NCBI GenBank assembly: GCA_027012135.1
Contig: JALUZF010000142.1
Span: forward strand, 1 to 64,000
Reading direction: 5' to 3'
Length of the DNA: 64,000 bases
From: Gammaproteobacteria bacterium
GTDB lineage: Bacteria; Pseudomonadota; Gammaproteobacteria; GRL18
Position 1 is the first letter of the stretch. The number at the start of each line of letters is the position of its first letter. This document shows positions 18,083-28,406 of this stretch, in pieces. The notes under the pieces are model-generated. The model had not been told where the DNA came from. It saw nothing but the letters and a program-made list of their open reading frames with translations, and did not search any database. The translations under genes and the position numbers were made by a program.

Positions 18083-20194
18083 GTGAAACAGGACACAATG
18101 ATTCAGCTTTTACTGATCAATAAATCAGAAAATGATGCCGTAGCAATAACCAGTGAATTACGCAATGAAGGCCTGACCCTTCATCCTGCCATTATATCCA
18201 GCCATAAAGTTTTTGATAAGGAAATTGACCGGAAAACTTTTGATATTATCCTGTTTTCACCCAATATCAAGGATCTGGATATCGGTACCGTCCTGCAACG
18301 TTTAAAAGAACTGCAAAGTGATGCAGCAGTTATTGTCATTGCTGACAAAACGCCGGAAGAAACCGTATTTCTGCTCAAACAGGGGGTCAGCAGTGTAATC
18401 CCGGAAGAACCACGGGAACTGATCAGCCTTACTCTACAGAAGGAATACAGGGCTTTACAGGGACTACGTTGTGAACAGGTTTTAAGTCATCAACTGGAAG
18501 ATTCAGAAAAACGCTGTCAACAGCTTATCGACAGTTCCAGGGATGCTATTGCCTATGTTCATGAAGGGATGCATATTCTATCCAATGATCCCTATTTTAA
18601 AATTTTTGGTTATGAAAGCCGGGGTGATATTGAAGCTATGCCAATTATGGACCTGGTGGCCTCTGACGACAGTGCAAAATTAAAAGAGTTTTTGCGCCGC
18701 TTTTCGCCCGGTAACAAAAATAAGAGTACAGCCGGAGAAGATAATACCCTGAAAGTAAAGGGTATCAGGGAAGATGGTACTGTATTTCATATGCATATGG
18801 AATTTCAACCTGCCAGTATGGCCGGTGAAGAGTGCATCCAGCTCATTATACGCAATGATGAGATTGATTTAAAAGCCCAGCAGACACTGCAGAAAAAACT
18901 GGAGGTACTCAACACCCAGTGCCAGGAAACCGGGCTGTTTAACCGCCGTTACTTCCTTGATCAGCTGGAAGATACTGTTGAAGCGGCTATTAATGACAAC
19001 CAGAATACTTATTTATTGCTTATCAGCCTGGACAATTTTGCTAATATCAGAAACAAACTGGGTGTCATAAACAGTGACCATGTTATTGCAGATATTGCCG
19101 GACTCCTGGAAAAACTCACTGACGATAAAAACATTTCCCTGGCCCGCTATGAAACCTCACGCTTCACCGCCCTGGTTAATACAGATAATGAGCAGGCGAT
19201 CATGCAGCTGGCTGAAGACATTCGTCTAGCCGTTGATAAACATATAGCCGAAGTGAAAGATAAAAGTATTATCACCACCTGCAGTATTGGTATTGTCCTG
19301 ATTGATTCAAGCTGTAAAGGTTCCCAGAACTGTCTTAACCATGCTCAGAATGCCTGCGATAAAGCCACAGAACAGGGTGGTAACCAGGTTCAGCTATATG
19401 TTCCTGATGCCAGTGAAATGAATGATCAGCAACTGCTGCGTTACTGGGCCAATGAAATACAAAACGCCATTAAGCAAAAACGGCTGTTCCTGATGTTTCA
19501 GCCCTTTGTCAGTCTTATGGGTGAAAACAGCGAAAATTATGAATTGTATATTCGTATGCGCAATGACAGAGGTGATATTATTTCCCCCCAGGATTTCATG
19601 CCCCAGGCAGAAGCCTCAAAACAATCTATCCATATTGACCGCTGGATCATTGCCGAGGCTATCCGCCTGATAGCTGAAACCAATAAGGAAGGGCATCATT
19701 ATCGCTTTGTGGTAAAACTCAGCAGTGCATCTTTATCGGATGAAAAATTTATTGCCTGGGTTAAACATAATCTAGAAAGATTCAAGGTTAAGGGCAATTC
19801 CATTATCTTCCAGTTTCAGGCTAACCAGGCAGTAGAGCATCTGCGTCAAATGCAAAAACTGACGCAGCAGATCCATCAACTGGGCTGCCTGCTGTCGTTT
19901 GAACATTATGGTCAGGATGAAGACGCAGAAACCCTGCTGCAGCATGTCATTGTTGATTTCCTGAAACTGGATAATGAACTGGTCATAGATATTTCCACTA
20001 ATGCAGAACGCCTTGAAAATCTTAATGCCGTCTGTACCAGAGCTAATGAAATGGGTATTAAGACCATTGTACCTTTTGTTGAAGAAGCGGGTTCCCTGTC
20101 CGTGATCTGGCAGTCCGGTGCACACTTTATTCAGGGGGCCTTTTTACAGGAACCCTCCACCTCTCTGGATTTTGATTTTTCCAGTTTTTCCTGA
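18083..20194 (+). CDS. FimX-like protein: receiver-like, PAS, degenerate GGDEF and EAL domains
   Basis: 703 residues, GTG start after AGGACAGG. Order: receiver-like fold (1-125) lacking a clear phospho-Asp cluster; PAS (about 145-260, DAIAYVHEGMHILSNDPYFKIFGY); GGDEF-like domain (about 290-440) whose signature is replaced by RYETSRFTALV; EAL-like domain (about 460-695) with ELYIRM where active enzymes have E-A-L-x-R. Both catalytic signatures are lost, the condition of FimX, a c-di-GMP binding regulator of type IV pilus assembly. No transmembrane helix. FimX works with a PilZ protein in some species, and a PilZ-like gene lies immediately upstream. Confidence 0.8.
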   Translation: MKQDTMIQLLLINKSENDAVAITSELRNEGLTLHPAIISSHKVFDKEIDRKTFDIILFSPNIKDLDIGTVLQRLKELQSDAAVIVIADKTPEETVFLLKQGVSSVIPEEPRELISLTLQKEYRALQGLRCEQVLSHQLEDSEKRCQQLIDSSRDAIAYVHEGMHILSNDPYFKIFGYESRGDIEAMPIMDLVASDDSAKLKEFLRRFSPGNKNKSTAGEDNTLKVKGIREDGTVFHMHMEFQPASMAGEECIQLIIRNDEIDLKAQQTLQKKLEVLNTQCQETGLFNRRYFLDQLEDTVEAAINDNQNTYLLLISLDNFANIRNKLGVINSDHVIADIAGLLEKLTDDKNISLARYETSRFTALVNTDNEQAIMQLAEDIRLAVDKHIAEVKDKSIITTCSIGIVLIDSSCKGSQNCLNHAQNACDKATEQGGNQVQLYVPDASEMNDQQLLRYWANEIQNAIKQKRLFLMFQPFVSLMGENSENYELYIRMRNDRGDIISPQDFMPQAEASKQSIHIDRWIIAEAIRLIAETNKEGHHYRFVVKLSSASLSDEKFIAWVKHNLERFKVKGNSIIFQFQANQAVEHLRQMQKLTQQIHQLGCLLSFEHYGQDEDAETLLQHVIVDFLKLDNELVIDISTNAERLENLNAVCTRANEMGIKTIVPFVEEAGSLSVIWQSGAHFIQGAFLQEPSTSLDFDFSSFS

Positions 20195-20219
20195 TTCCAG
20201 GCTTCATCGGAGCATTAAC

Positions 20220-20244
20220 ACGGGCGGCATGCCCGCGCTCCCGT
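20220..20244. repeat. REP-like hairpin between convergent genes
   Basis: CGGGC-GGCAT-GCCCG (20221-20235) followed by CGCTCCCGT. It sits in the 56-bp gap between the 3' ends of the FimX-like and Lon-like genes. A similar unit occurs at 63271-63287 (CGGGCAGAATGCCCGCACTTCC), so this looks like a repetitive extragenic palindrome. Confidence 0.65.
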
Positions 20245-20250
20245 ACATAT

Positions 20251-22755
20251 TTACTGATCTTCATCGTCCTTATCGTATTTATGCTGTTCCTGGTGCTTAA
20301 TATTGGAGTACTGCTCCATACTCTGCTGAATTTTCTGATTAATACTGCCCTGCGGATAATGACCGTTATAATCCAGTTTCCCTGCGTCCATACCCATTAA
20401 CAGACACAGGGCGTCATCCACGTGCTCTATGCCGTAGATGGTAAACTTTTCCTGTGCAACAGCTTCAATCACATCTTCTTTTAACATCAGGTTAACAATA
20501 TTACTGGCTGGAATAATGACACCCTGCCGGCCTGTCAGGCCTCGTTGTTTGCAGATATCAAAGAACCCCTCAATTTTTTCATTGACACCGCCAATGGCCT
20601 GTACCTCACCCAACTGATTCACTGAACCGGTTAAGGCCAGAGACTGTTTCACCGGAATTTCTGAAACGGCTGATAACAGAGCACAGAGTTCGGCCACCGA
20701 AGCACTGTCCCCGTCCACTTCACCATAGGATTGCTCAAACGTCAGATTGGCATCAATAGACAGCATCCGGGTTTTGGCATAATGATGCCCCAGGTAGGAG
20801 GACAGTATCATAACGCCCTTGCTGTGAATATCTCCGCCCAGATCCACCTCACGTTCAATATCCACAATATGACCGTCACCTATTCTGACCGTTGCAGTGA
20901 TCCGAGACGGCTGGCCAAAGGCAAACTCTCCGATCTGCAGTACGGACAGGGCATTAACCTGCCCGATTTTCTGATTGTCGGTATCAATAAGAATTGTACC
21001 CTTAATAATTTCCTCATACAGCTCATCCCGATACTGATCCATTCGATAGATACGGGCCTGGATAGCAGCATTAACATCCTCCAGGATAATATGCGCTTGC
21101 TCATTATTATCCTTCATCTCCTGTCTTTGCTGATAATAATATTCCGATTCCAGGATCAGATCCCTGAGTTCGCCCATATGCAGTGATACTTTGGCACCAT
21201 GATCAACCAGGCGGGAACTGTGTTCTACAATCCTTTCCACTGCTTTACGCTCAATGGGTTTAACCTGTTCCTGTTTCTGAATATCAGCAATCAGACGCGC
21301 GTATTTTTGAGTAATTTCCCGGTTACGCTGCATCTGCTCCGAAAAATCCACATGAACTTTAAAAAGTTTATTAAATTCAGAATCATTCTGTTTCAGTAAA
21401 TGATAAATATGCCGATCACCAATTAGCACAATTTTTACTTTTAAAGGGATCGGATCCGGTTCAAGCGTCAGGTTGCGCGAGAAGCTGTGCAGTTCGTCCA
21501 TAGGCTCAATAGTGATCATGGTGGATTTTAAGGCCCGTTTGAGGCCGTCCCAGGCATAGGGATTCACCAGGATCTTTTCAGCATCCAGCAGCAGGTAACC
21601 ATCATTGGCCTTATGCAGAGAACCGGGTTTAATCAGGGTAAAGGCCGTTAACAGATTGCCCAGGCCAAGGGTATTATCAGTATTTTGATCACCTTCACGG
21701 GGGTTGTAGTAAGCCAGGTGCTCAATACGGCCAATGAGATTGGAATAGGTCGGGTTGTCTTCAAAAATGATCGGCATATCATCCGACATAGAATTATCCA
21801 CCAGAACATTCACCAGGTAACGGTGAAAGTTAGCGGTCTTACTGATATGCTTGCGTTTTTCTACTCCCTCCTTGGCGTGAGTTTCTTCTTCATAAAATTC
21901 ATCCAGATGGTTAATAATGTCTTCTTTGACTTCATTAAGATAATTTTTTACCTGTTCATATGCCTCGTATTCCTTAAACAGGTTTTCCATGGATGAGTCA
22001 ACCAGCTGAGTTACAATATCCTTGTCCAGGGCATCGAGTTTTTCCTTGCCCTCCTGCTCCCAGAGTGGAAACTTTGCCAGGGTATCCTGTAATTGCTCCT
22101 GGTATCTGTCTATTTTTTCATTAAAGGCTTTCTGGGTCTCTTCAGGTAACTGTTTGAAGCTATCCAGGTTACTGATCTCACCATCCACAATAGCAGAAAG
22201 TGTGTAACCGCTGGGCGTGCGGATCACTGCCACATTGTCTTCACGGGCCTTATCAATCAGCTCATGCAGCAATTTATCACTGCGTTCATTAATTTCATTC
22301 TCAATAACCTGTACCTGGGCAGCGTATTCATCACTTTGAAATGCTGCGGTAATTAATGATGAAATCAGCTTGACCAGTTTTTCCATGGCATCCGCCAGGG
22401 GCTTGGCCATGCCTACCGGCAGGCGTAAAAAACGTGGGTGCTGGGGATATTCAAAATTATTGACATAGCACCAGTCAAAGGGTTTTTTACGATGCACATA
22501 ACGCTTTTTCAGCAATTTTTTAATTAAGGCAGTTTTACCAATACCTTCTGAACCCAGAATAAACAGGTTATATCCCTTATGATCCATACCCATACCGAAA
22601 TCAATGGCGTCCAGTGCCCTTTGCTGGCCGATAATTTCATCCAGTTCCAGAAGATCTTCAGTGGTATTAAAGTCTAAATCACTTAAATCACATTTTTTAT
22701 AGAGCTGATCCAGAGACAGGACATGACAGGATGGGGTATTATGTGTATGCGTCAT
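20251..22755 (-). CDS. Lon-related ATP-dependent protease (AAA_32 type)
   Basis: 834 residues. Walker A is GSEGIGKTALIKK near residue 70; a long helical insert follows, with the AAA core resuming at KPGSLHKANDGYLLLDAEKIL. The C-terminal S16 protease domain has the Ser-Lys dyad: Ser684 in DGDSASVAEL and Lys727 in GGVNEKIEGFF, 43 residues apart as in classical Lon. It lacks the Lon N-terminal substrate domain, so it belongs to the Lon-like family often annotated as a putative protease or ATP-binding protein. Acidic, low-complexity tail (KYDKDDEDQ). Convergent with the FimX-like gene and divergent from darP. Confidence 0.92.
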   Translation of the reverse strand: MTHTHNTPSCHVLSLDQLYKKCDLSDLDFNTTEDLLELDEIIGQQRALDAIDFGMGMDHKGYNLFILGSEGIGKTALIKKLLKKRYVHRKKPFDWCYVNNFEYPQHPRFLRLPVGMAKPLADAMEKLVKLISSLITAAFQSDEYAAQVQVIENEINERSDKLLHELIDKAREDNVAVIRTPSGYTLSAIVDGEISNLDSFKQLPEETQKAFNEKIDRYQEQLQDTLAKFPLWEQEGKEKLDALDKDIVTQLVDSSMENLFKEYEAYEQVKNYLNEVKEDIINHLDEFYEEETHAKEGVEKRKHISKTANFHRYLVNVLVDNSMSDDMPIIFEDNPTYSNLIGRIEHLAYYNPREGDQNTDNTLGLGNLLTAFTLIKPGSLHKANDGYLLLDAEKILVNPYAWDGLKRALKSTMITIEPMDELHSFSRNLTLEPDPIPLKVKIVLIGDRHIYHLLKQNDSEFNKLFKVHVDFSEQMQRNREITQKYARLIADIQKQEQVKPIERKAVERIVEHSSRLVDHGAKVSLHMGELRDLILESEYYYQQRQEMKDNNEQAHIILEDVNAAIQARIYRMDQYRDELYEEIIKGTILIDTDNQKIGQVNALSVLQIGEFAFGQPSRITATVRIGDGHIVDIEREVDLGGDIHSKGVMILSSYLGHHYAKTRMLSIDANLTFEQSYGEVDGDSASVAELCALLSAVSEIPVKQSLALTGSVNQLGEVQAIGGVNEKIEGFFDICKQRGLTGRQGVIIPASNIVNLMLKEDVIEAVAQEKFTIYGIEHVDDALCLLMGMDAGKLDYNGHYPQGSINQKIQQSMEQYSNIKHQEQHKYDKDDEDQ

Positions 22756-22819
22756 ACGTTTTTAAATCCACTTATCTAAATTTAGTAACAATTAATATAA
22801 AACAACTATCTGATACCTA

Positions 22820-23383
22820 ATGGCAAAAAATAACTCCCGACATTCATTTTCACCAGAACAGTCCTCAAAACATCATACTGACTCACCAGAAGAGGATGAA
22901 CATTATATCAGTAAATCCCAGGCTAAACGCGATGTTGAGGCCATGCAGAAACTGGGTGAAAAGCTGGTTAAATTATCCCCCAATGAGCTGGATAAATTTG
23001 ACCTGGAAGAACGTCTTAAAGACGCTGTTCTTTTTGCACAAACCATTCGCAGCCATAGTGCGCACCGGCGCCAGATGCAGCTGATCGGTAAATTAATGCG
23101 CCAGACTGATACTGAAAGTATTCAGACTCAATATGAACGCTACCATAACCAGTTGAGTGAACAGACAGCGCAATTTCATCAAATTGAAACCTTGCGGGAT
23201 CGGCTGATTAAGGAAGGCGATGCGACGATTAATGAATTACTGGCCGAATACCCACAACTGGAACGTTCCCGGCTTCGGCAGTTGTTAAGAAATATTCACA
23301 AAGAGACTGAACAGAATAAACCGCCTAAAAGTGCCCGTCAGTTATTCAAATACCTTAAAGAAGTCATGCTGGAGTCAGACTGA
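22820..23383 (+). CDS. darP: Ribosome-associated protein DarP (YjgA, DUF615)
   Basis: 187 residues. The acidic N-terminus is followed by YISKSQAKRDVEAMQKLGEKLVKLSPNEL, the DUF615 signature, and by a mostly helical body ending in RQLFKYLKEVML. In E. coli this protein binds the maturing 50S subunit. In many gammaproteobacteria darP stands between tldD and pmbA; here neither neighbour is present. It is divergent from the Lon-like gene with a 64-bp gap. Confidence 0.93.
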   Translation: MAKNNSRHSFSPEQSSKHHTDSPEEDEHYISKSQAKRDVEAMQKLGEKLVKLSPNELDKFDLEERLKDAVLFAQTIRSHSAHRRQMQLIGKLMRQTDTESIQTQYERYHNQLSEQTAQFHQIETLRDRLIKEGDATINELLAEYPQLERSRLRQLLRNIHKETEQNKPPKSARQLFKYLKEVMLESD

Positions 23384-23444
23384 TAAGCGCATATACATCT
23401 GCATACCCAACAGTTCAGCTATCCATTTCAATCCGGAAACTGCC

Positions 23445-24290
23445 TCAGGTTAAATGACAGGGCAGCCGGATATGTTCCAGCACCGGGAAACTCTTACGGA
23501 TCTGCCTGAGCTTATCCGGTTCTATATCACAAATAGCAAAGCCTGAACCTCTGGGTAAACTGTCCATTACACCGCCCCATGGATCAATGATCATACTATG
23601 ACCATAGGTTTCCCTGCCATTGACATGATAACCACCCTGAGCTGAAGACACCACAAAACACAGGTTTTCTATGGCTCTGGCCCGGTTCAGTACTTCCCAG
23701 TGCGCTTTACCGGTGGTGGCTGTAAAAGAAGAAGCCAGGGCCAGAATTTCCATGCCCTCTGAGGTCATTTCCCTGAACAGTTCTGGAAAGCGCAGGTCAT
23801 AACAGATGGCCAGCCCCAGTTTACCGAAAGGGGTATCAACCACCACCACCTGGTCACCGGCTTCCGTAAAAGAAGATTCATTGTAGGCACCACCCTTTTC
23901 ACCAAAATCAATATCAAACAGGTGAATCTTGTCATAACGGGCAACCTGCTCACCCTGATCATTAAATAACAGACAGGCGGAACGTACTTTACCTGGTGTA
24001 TCACTTACTAACGCCGTGGTGCCACCTACAAGCCAGATACTATGCTCCCTGGCAGTATTTGACAGAAAACTCTGAACCCGTGTCATATCACCTGAATGAA
24101 TAGTGTCCAGTGGAGGTTCAGCCACTTTCAGAGTATCCTGTTCGGACATCCCCATATGGGCAAAATTTTCAGGCAGAACCACCAGTTCAGCCCCCTGTTT
24201 TACGGCATCCTGTATCAGTCGACCGGCTTCACTCAGGTTTGCACTGACATTCGGTCCGGAAGCCATCTGAATTGCTGCTACTTTTGACAT
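23445..24290 (-). CDS. Nitrilase-superfamily amidohydrolase (Nit1/YbeM type)
   Basis: 281 residues. The Glu-Lys-Cys triad is visible: VVLPENFAHMG (Glu), RYDKIHLFDID (Lys) and LGLAICYDLRFPELFRE (Cys). The conserved order yhdP-nitrilase suggests the Nit1/YafV-like class, probably deaminated-glutathione amidase (metabolite repair). That specific substrate is inferred from family and context. Follows yhdP by 133 bp on the same strand. Confidence 0.92.
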   Translation of the reverse strand: MSKVAAIQMASGPNVSANLSEAGRLIQDAVKQGAELVVLPENFAHMGMSEQDTLKVAEPPLDTIHSGDMTRVQSFLSNTAREHSIWLVGGTTALVSDTPGKVRSACLLFNDQGEQVARYDKIHLFDIDFGEKGGAYNESSFTEAGDQVVVVDTPFGKLGLAICYDLRFPELFREMTSEGMEILALASSFTATTGKAHWEVLNRARAIENLCFVVSSAQGGYHVNGRETYGHSMIIDPWGGVMDSLPRGSGFAICDIEPDKLRQIRKSFPVLEHIRLPCHLT

Positions 24291-24423
24291 TTTTCCTCTA
24301 AAATTTCTGCATAGTGTTACATGTATTTATCCAGTACTGTTTTACCATCCGGATAGAATCTATAGTTTCATCTATCAGTACTGGAATTACAAGTTTGCCC
24401 GGTATCGTCACCCATTCAAACAG

Positions 24424-27400
24424 TTAATGAACCTCTTCTTTTTCCACCTCAGGCATGACCATCTTTGACTCATCCTCAAGACCAAACAGATTTTTTAAAT
24501 TTTCCAGGGCATTATCAGACAGCTCGTCTTTCTTAATTACCGGATCAGACCAGCTGCCTTTAACAGTATAGCTCATCGCAGTCACTTTATTGAGCTGTGA
24601 ACCTAATAATTTCTGTCCCACCCAGGCAACAGCCGCTCCCGCCGGTCCTGCAACAGCGGCGCCGGCAATAGGTAATGTCGCGGAAATTTCCGGTACCACA
24701 AGTACTTTTTCATCATAATCTTCTGCCGCCAGTCCCACCCTGCCGGTCACCAGAATTTTAGCACTGGGTGCCTGAACCATGAAATTATCCGTATAGGCAT
24801 TGCCTCTGGTAATACGAAAATCGCCTTTAATTTTTTCAAATTCAAATCCCTTGTCAGAGACATCAGTAAAATCAAATGAAATGCGCCGAACCAGAGCATT
24901 CATATTTAACAGTCCCAGGATCCGTCCGGCTGCTCCCGGTTTACCTTCCAGATAAGTACCCTTTTCCACTTTTATGGAAACCTTGCCTTCAATGACATCC
25001 TTTGAATAATCGGCTGGACCACCCGGCCAGCTAAGGTAACCGGATATCCTGGCTTTACCGCCCCGCATCAACTGATCATAGCCCAGCATATTCAGAAAAT
25101 CCTCAAAGGAACTGATATCCAGAGTCCCTTCCATATCCATTTCCGGTGTATTATTCCATTGATGCCATTTACCCTTACCTGTAAAAGACAGGATATCGCC
25201 TTTAAGTTTCAGAGCATCCAGAACAATGCTTTTATCAATACGGGAAGTTTTTATAGTCAATTTTCCTAAATCACTGTCAGCCAGTTTAAGGGACTGGATA
25301 TAGCCATTAACAAGCGGCATGTCCTGGGGGCTTAAATGGCTTTTTTCTGATTCTGATTTGACTCTGGATCTGATCTCTGCAGGAGCGTTTTCCAGACCCG
25401 GTTCGGGCAGCACCAGTTCAGTTAAGGCCAGCTCCACAGGTGTTTTCCAGTTTAACTCAGTGGGAGCTTTGTTTTTTTTAGTTTCAGCCTGATCAGACAA
25501 TGAACTTATCACTTTTTGCCATTGATTATAAGGTAGTAAAGGCAACTTACCGCTAAGCTTCAGAGCTTGCCTGGTGGGTAAATAAGCCTGTCCATTTCCA
25601 AACTGAACAGCTCCCTTAATTAACTGCAGCGATTCAGCCTTTCCTTTAATAACAAACAGTGCAGAAATAATACTGGAATACGAAAAGGCCAGATTAGGAT
25701 TTCTGCTGTCGGTATAAGATACCTGCAGGCTATGAGATTGTCCGGCGGTTTTAGAAAATGGAAAAGGCAGTTTTGATGCTATTCCCATAAGGCCTGAAGC
25801 CACAGAAAGTGCAAAAGGCCGATGTTCATTGGGCAGATTCACATCAATATTGACATGAGTGCGTCCTGAAATATAATCACTCAGGCTGGAAAAATTTTCA
25901 GGGATCACTTTATATTTTTTTAGCTGGTCAACCGAAACCTGGGTGTTGATGACAATATTGACATCCGGAGAGATATTCTTATTCTTGTTCTTGCTGTTCC
26001 GACGTTTTTCATGTGAACTTTTAATACGAACCCTGGCCTTATTACCCATAATCCTGGCAGTCAGTTTTTCAGCATTAATATCCTGATTGTGTACCTGCAC
26101 TACCCCATTGAGTTTACTGACCATACCCTGCCGGCGTTCAAAGCCCGGTGGATAATAATCGATATTGTCCAGGGCGATTTTAACCCTGCTTTCCGGCTCA
26201 CCTTCTTCGGTAGGAATAACCAGGTTTAAAATAATATCAATTTTACCCTGCGCATCCAGCATATCGGTTACATCTGCAGAGGCCAGCTGAGACTGTCTTA
26301 AAAAATGGATGCCGTCTTTAATTGTACTGTCAATATCGCCGTTAAGCCGTAAAATCGACTCATTATAGTCCTGTATATCTGCATGCATGTTTTCTGATAC
26401 AGAAGAAAAAATCCGGCTGTAGTCGGACTCTATCCACATGCCCTGTTCGGTAAACTGTATCTGCGAACGAATGTCCTGCAACTTCGGCCAGCCGGGTGTA
26501 TAATCCAGCTCTACATCCTGGGTGTTAAACACAATATCCATGGTGCCGGAATGATCCTTAAAGGGAAACTGACCGGCTTCTCCTCTGAATACTACGCCGC
26601 CGTCCGTTCCCCATCCCGAAACAATGGCATTATCCAGCCATTTAACCAGCCCCTGATTCATAATATGAGCCGGCAGATAAAAAGACGTGTACTTAACATT
26701 GGCATCCTGATAATAACCGCTGAGATCCATTAACAGCGCTCCGTTTTCGGGGAACCACAGTTTTAAATCCGCCTGAGCTTTAAGATGCGGATTGCTAAAA
26801 TCAATATCCTTCACCCCCAGCAGCCACTGCTGTTCCATTTTCTGCCAGTAGATTTCAGCAACCAGTTTATCCACCGGCCAGGGATCACGAAACAGGGATT
26901 TAAGATAAAGACTCATATTATGACTATTAATATAAGCCCGCCCCCTATCCCTGTTTAATAACAGGCGGGCTGATAAATTGCGTATTTTCGGTATGCTGTG
27001 CAGGGCATTTAAACCAAAATCATTCAATTCCAGAGATACCTGATAATCGGTTATATCAATAGGCATATCCAGGTTCTTAAAAGTAATGTCTGCTTTAAGA
27101 TTTTTCAGCTCACCCCGGGGTTTTATATGCTGATAAAGGGTTTTGCTGAAACTTTCCGGGGAAAAAAAGTTAATAACATGGTTAATTTCACCAAACTGTA
27201 AGCGGTTTAAATAGACCTGCATGGAAGGTTTTGAATTCAGGTTCATGAAATGGAGTTGTATTCTTTTATCAGAAATAATTTTTCCATCAATATTAAAATT
27301 AACATCAAAAAAATCCGCTATCCAGTCTGTATGTACTTTTTTATGCCGTTTAAACCGGAAGTTTCCATCTATACGATTAAAATAAACCAGCTCTCTGGTA

Positions 27401-28359
27401 TCCTCACGTTTTAACTGCGCGTCATTAATATGGACTTCACCCTGAATACTCTGTAATTTACCGTGTTTTATTAAAGCCCAGCTGCGCATCCCCATATCAA
27501 TGTTATCCAGCTCATAATTTTCCAGCTGAATAAACTGTTCACCCAACAGATGCAGTAAAGTCGGATGATCCAGTCCTTCGAGGTTGCTATATATCTGACC
27601 GTTCCATTGATTAAGCTTATTAACCGGCCCCGTAAAATCCAGTCTGAGTTCTGCCCTGACACCGGTCTGGTTCATAGAGGTTGTAATACTGACCTGGTGT
27701 CGCTCACTCTGGTTACGCATTCTGATATTAACGTCATTTAGCAGCAGGTTTGGATATTCCTCAGTTTCATCAATAAAGTAAATTTCGCTATGGGTAATAA
27801 TAAAATTAGACTGGTTAAGCAGTTTTAAATAGGCAGGCTGATTATTCTGTGCTGCATTCTGATCAATAGCATGACTGTACAGAGGAATTCCTGAGAGCAG
27901 AAACTTACCCTGTTTATTGCGCTGGATAAGAGCATGAAAACCATCCAGTTTTAGGGTATTAATAATTGCCTGGGATTTTAACAGGGACTGGATGGTATCA
28001 ATGGATATAGATGCCGAATGAAAATTGAAGCGGGAAGTATTTTCATCCTTATACTGGATAACAAAGTTTTGCAGATAAATCGAAGGGTAAAACAGATCAA
28101 CGTTTATTTTAACATTATCAAAAGAAACCGACTGTTCCAGTTCCTGTTCAATAAAATGTTCTATTAACTGTGGATTGGATTCAAGATAAAGAGCCAGACC
28201 GCGTACCAGAAGTAATAATGCAGCCAGCAGTACCAGAATAAAAATAATCAGATTATGATGAAAGCGCCATACTTTATACAAAGCCGTTTTGCTCCATTGC
28301 AGGATACTGCTCTGCTCTGGCGACTTTGGCTCGGATGACATTGTTTCACTTTGTTCCAT
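24424..28359 (-). CDS. yhdP: YhdP family AsmA-like envelope lipid-transport protein (TIGR02099)
   Basis: 1311 residues. One N-terminal membrane helix (about 33-55, NLIIFILVLLAALLLL) anchors a very long periplasmic beta-rich body of the AsmA/TamB-like bridge type, with repeated strand motifs and the conserved C-terminal block GRILGLLNMNALVRRISFDFTDVSDKGFEFEKIKGDF. YhdP, with TamB and YdbH, is known to carry phospholipid to the outer membrane in enterics. Encoded downstream of rng, as in most gammaproteobacteria, but separated from it by an array of hairpins. The C-terminal tail is acidic (MVMPEVEKEEVH). Confidence 0.95.
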   Translation of the reverse strand: MEQSETMSSEPKSPEQSSILQWSKTALYKVWRFHHNLIIFILVLLAALLLLVRGLALYLESNPQLIEHFIEQELEQSVSFDNVKINVDLFYPSIYLQNFVIQYKDENTSRFNFHSASISIDTIQSLLKSQAIINTLKLDGFHALIQRNKQGKFLLSGIPLYSHAIDQNAAQNNQPAYLKLLNQSNFIITHSEIYFIDETEEYPNLLLNDVNIRMRNQSERHQVSITTSMNQTGVRAELRLDFTGPVNKLNQWNGQIYSNLEGLDHPTLLHLLGEQFIQLENYELDNIDMGMRSWALIKHGKLQSIQGEVHINDAQLKREDTRELVYFNRIDGNFRFKRHKKVHTDWIADFFDVNFNIDGKIISDKRIQLHFMNLNSKPSMQVYLNRLQFGEINHVINFFSPESFSKTLYQHIKPRGELKNLKADITFKNLDMPIDITDYQVSLELNDFGLNALHSIPKIRNLSARLLLNRDRGRAYINSHNMSLYLKSLFRDPWPVDKLVAEIYWQKMEQQWLLGVKDIDFSNPHLKAQADLKLWFPENGALLMDLSGYYQDANVKYTSFYLPAHIMNQGLVKWLDNAIVSGWGTDGGVVFRGEAGQFPFKDHSGTMDIVFNTQDVELDYTPGWPKLQDIRSQIQFTEQGMWIESDYSRIFSSVSENMHADIQDYNESILRLNGDIDSTIKDGIHFLRQSQLASADVTDMLDAQGKIDIILNLVIPTEEGEPESRVKIALDNIDYYPPGFERRQGMVSKLNGVVQVHNQDINAEKLTARIMGNKARVRIKSSHEKRRNSKNKNKNISPDVNIVINTQVSVDQLKKYKVIPENFSSLSDYISGRTHVNIDVNLPNEHRPFALSVASGLMGIASKLPFPFSKTAGQSHSLQVSYTDSRNPNLAFSYSSIISALFVIKGKAESLQLIKGAVQFGNGQAYLPTRQALKLSGKLPLLPYNQWQKVISSLSDQAETKKNKAPTELNWKTPVELALTELVLPEPGLENAPAEIRSRVKSESEKSHLSPQDMPLVNGYIQSLKLADSDLGKLTIKTSRIDKSIVLDALKLKGDILSFTGKGKWHQWNNTPEMDMEGTLDISSFEDFLNMLGYDQLMRGGKARISGYLSWPGGPADYSKDVIEGKVSIKVEKGTYLEGKPGAAGRILGLLNMNALVRRISFDFTDVSDKGFEFEKIKGDFRITRGNAYTDNFMVQAPSAKILVTGRVGLAAEDYDEKVLVVPEISATLPIAGAAVAGPAGAAVAWVGQKLLGSQLNKVTAMSYTVKGSWSDPVIKKDELSDNALENLKNLFGLEDESKMVMPEVEKEEVH

Positions 28360-28406
28360 TCAGAATGGTTCACTCTAAGATACAATAAGGGCTATGGATA
28401 TTACAT

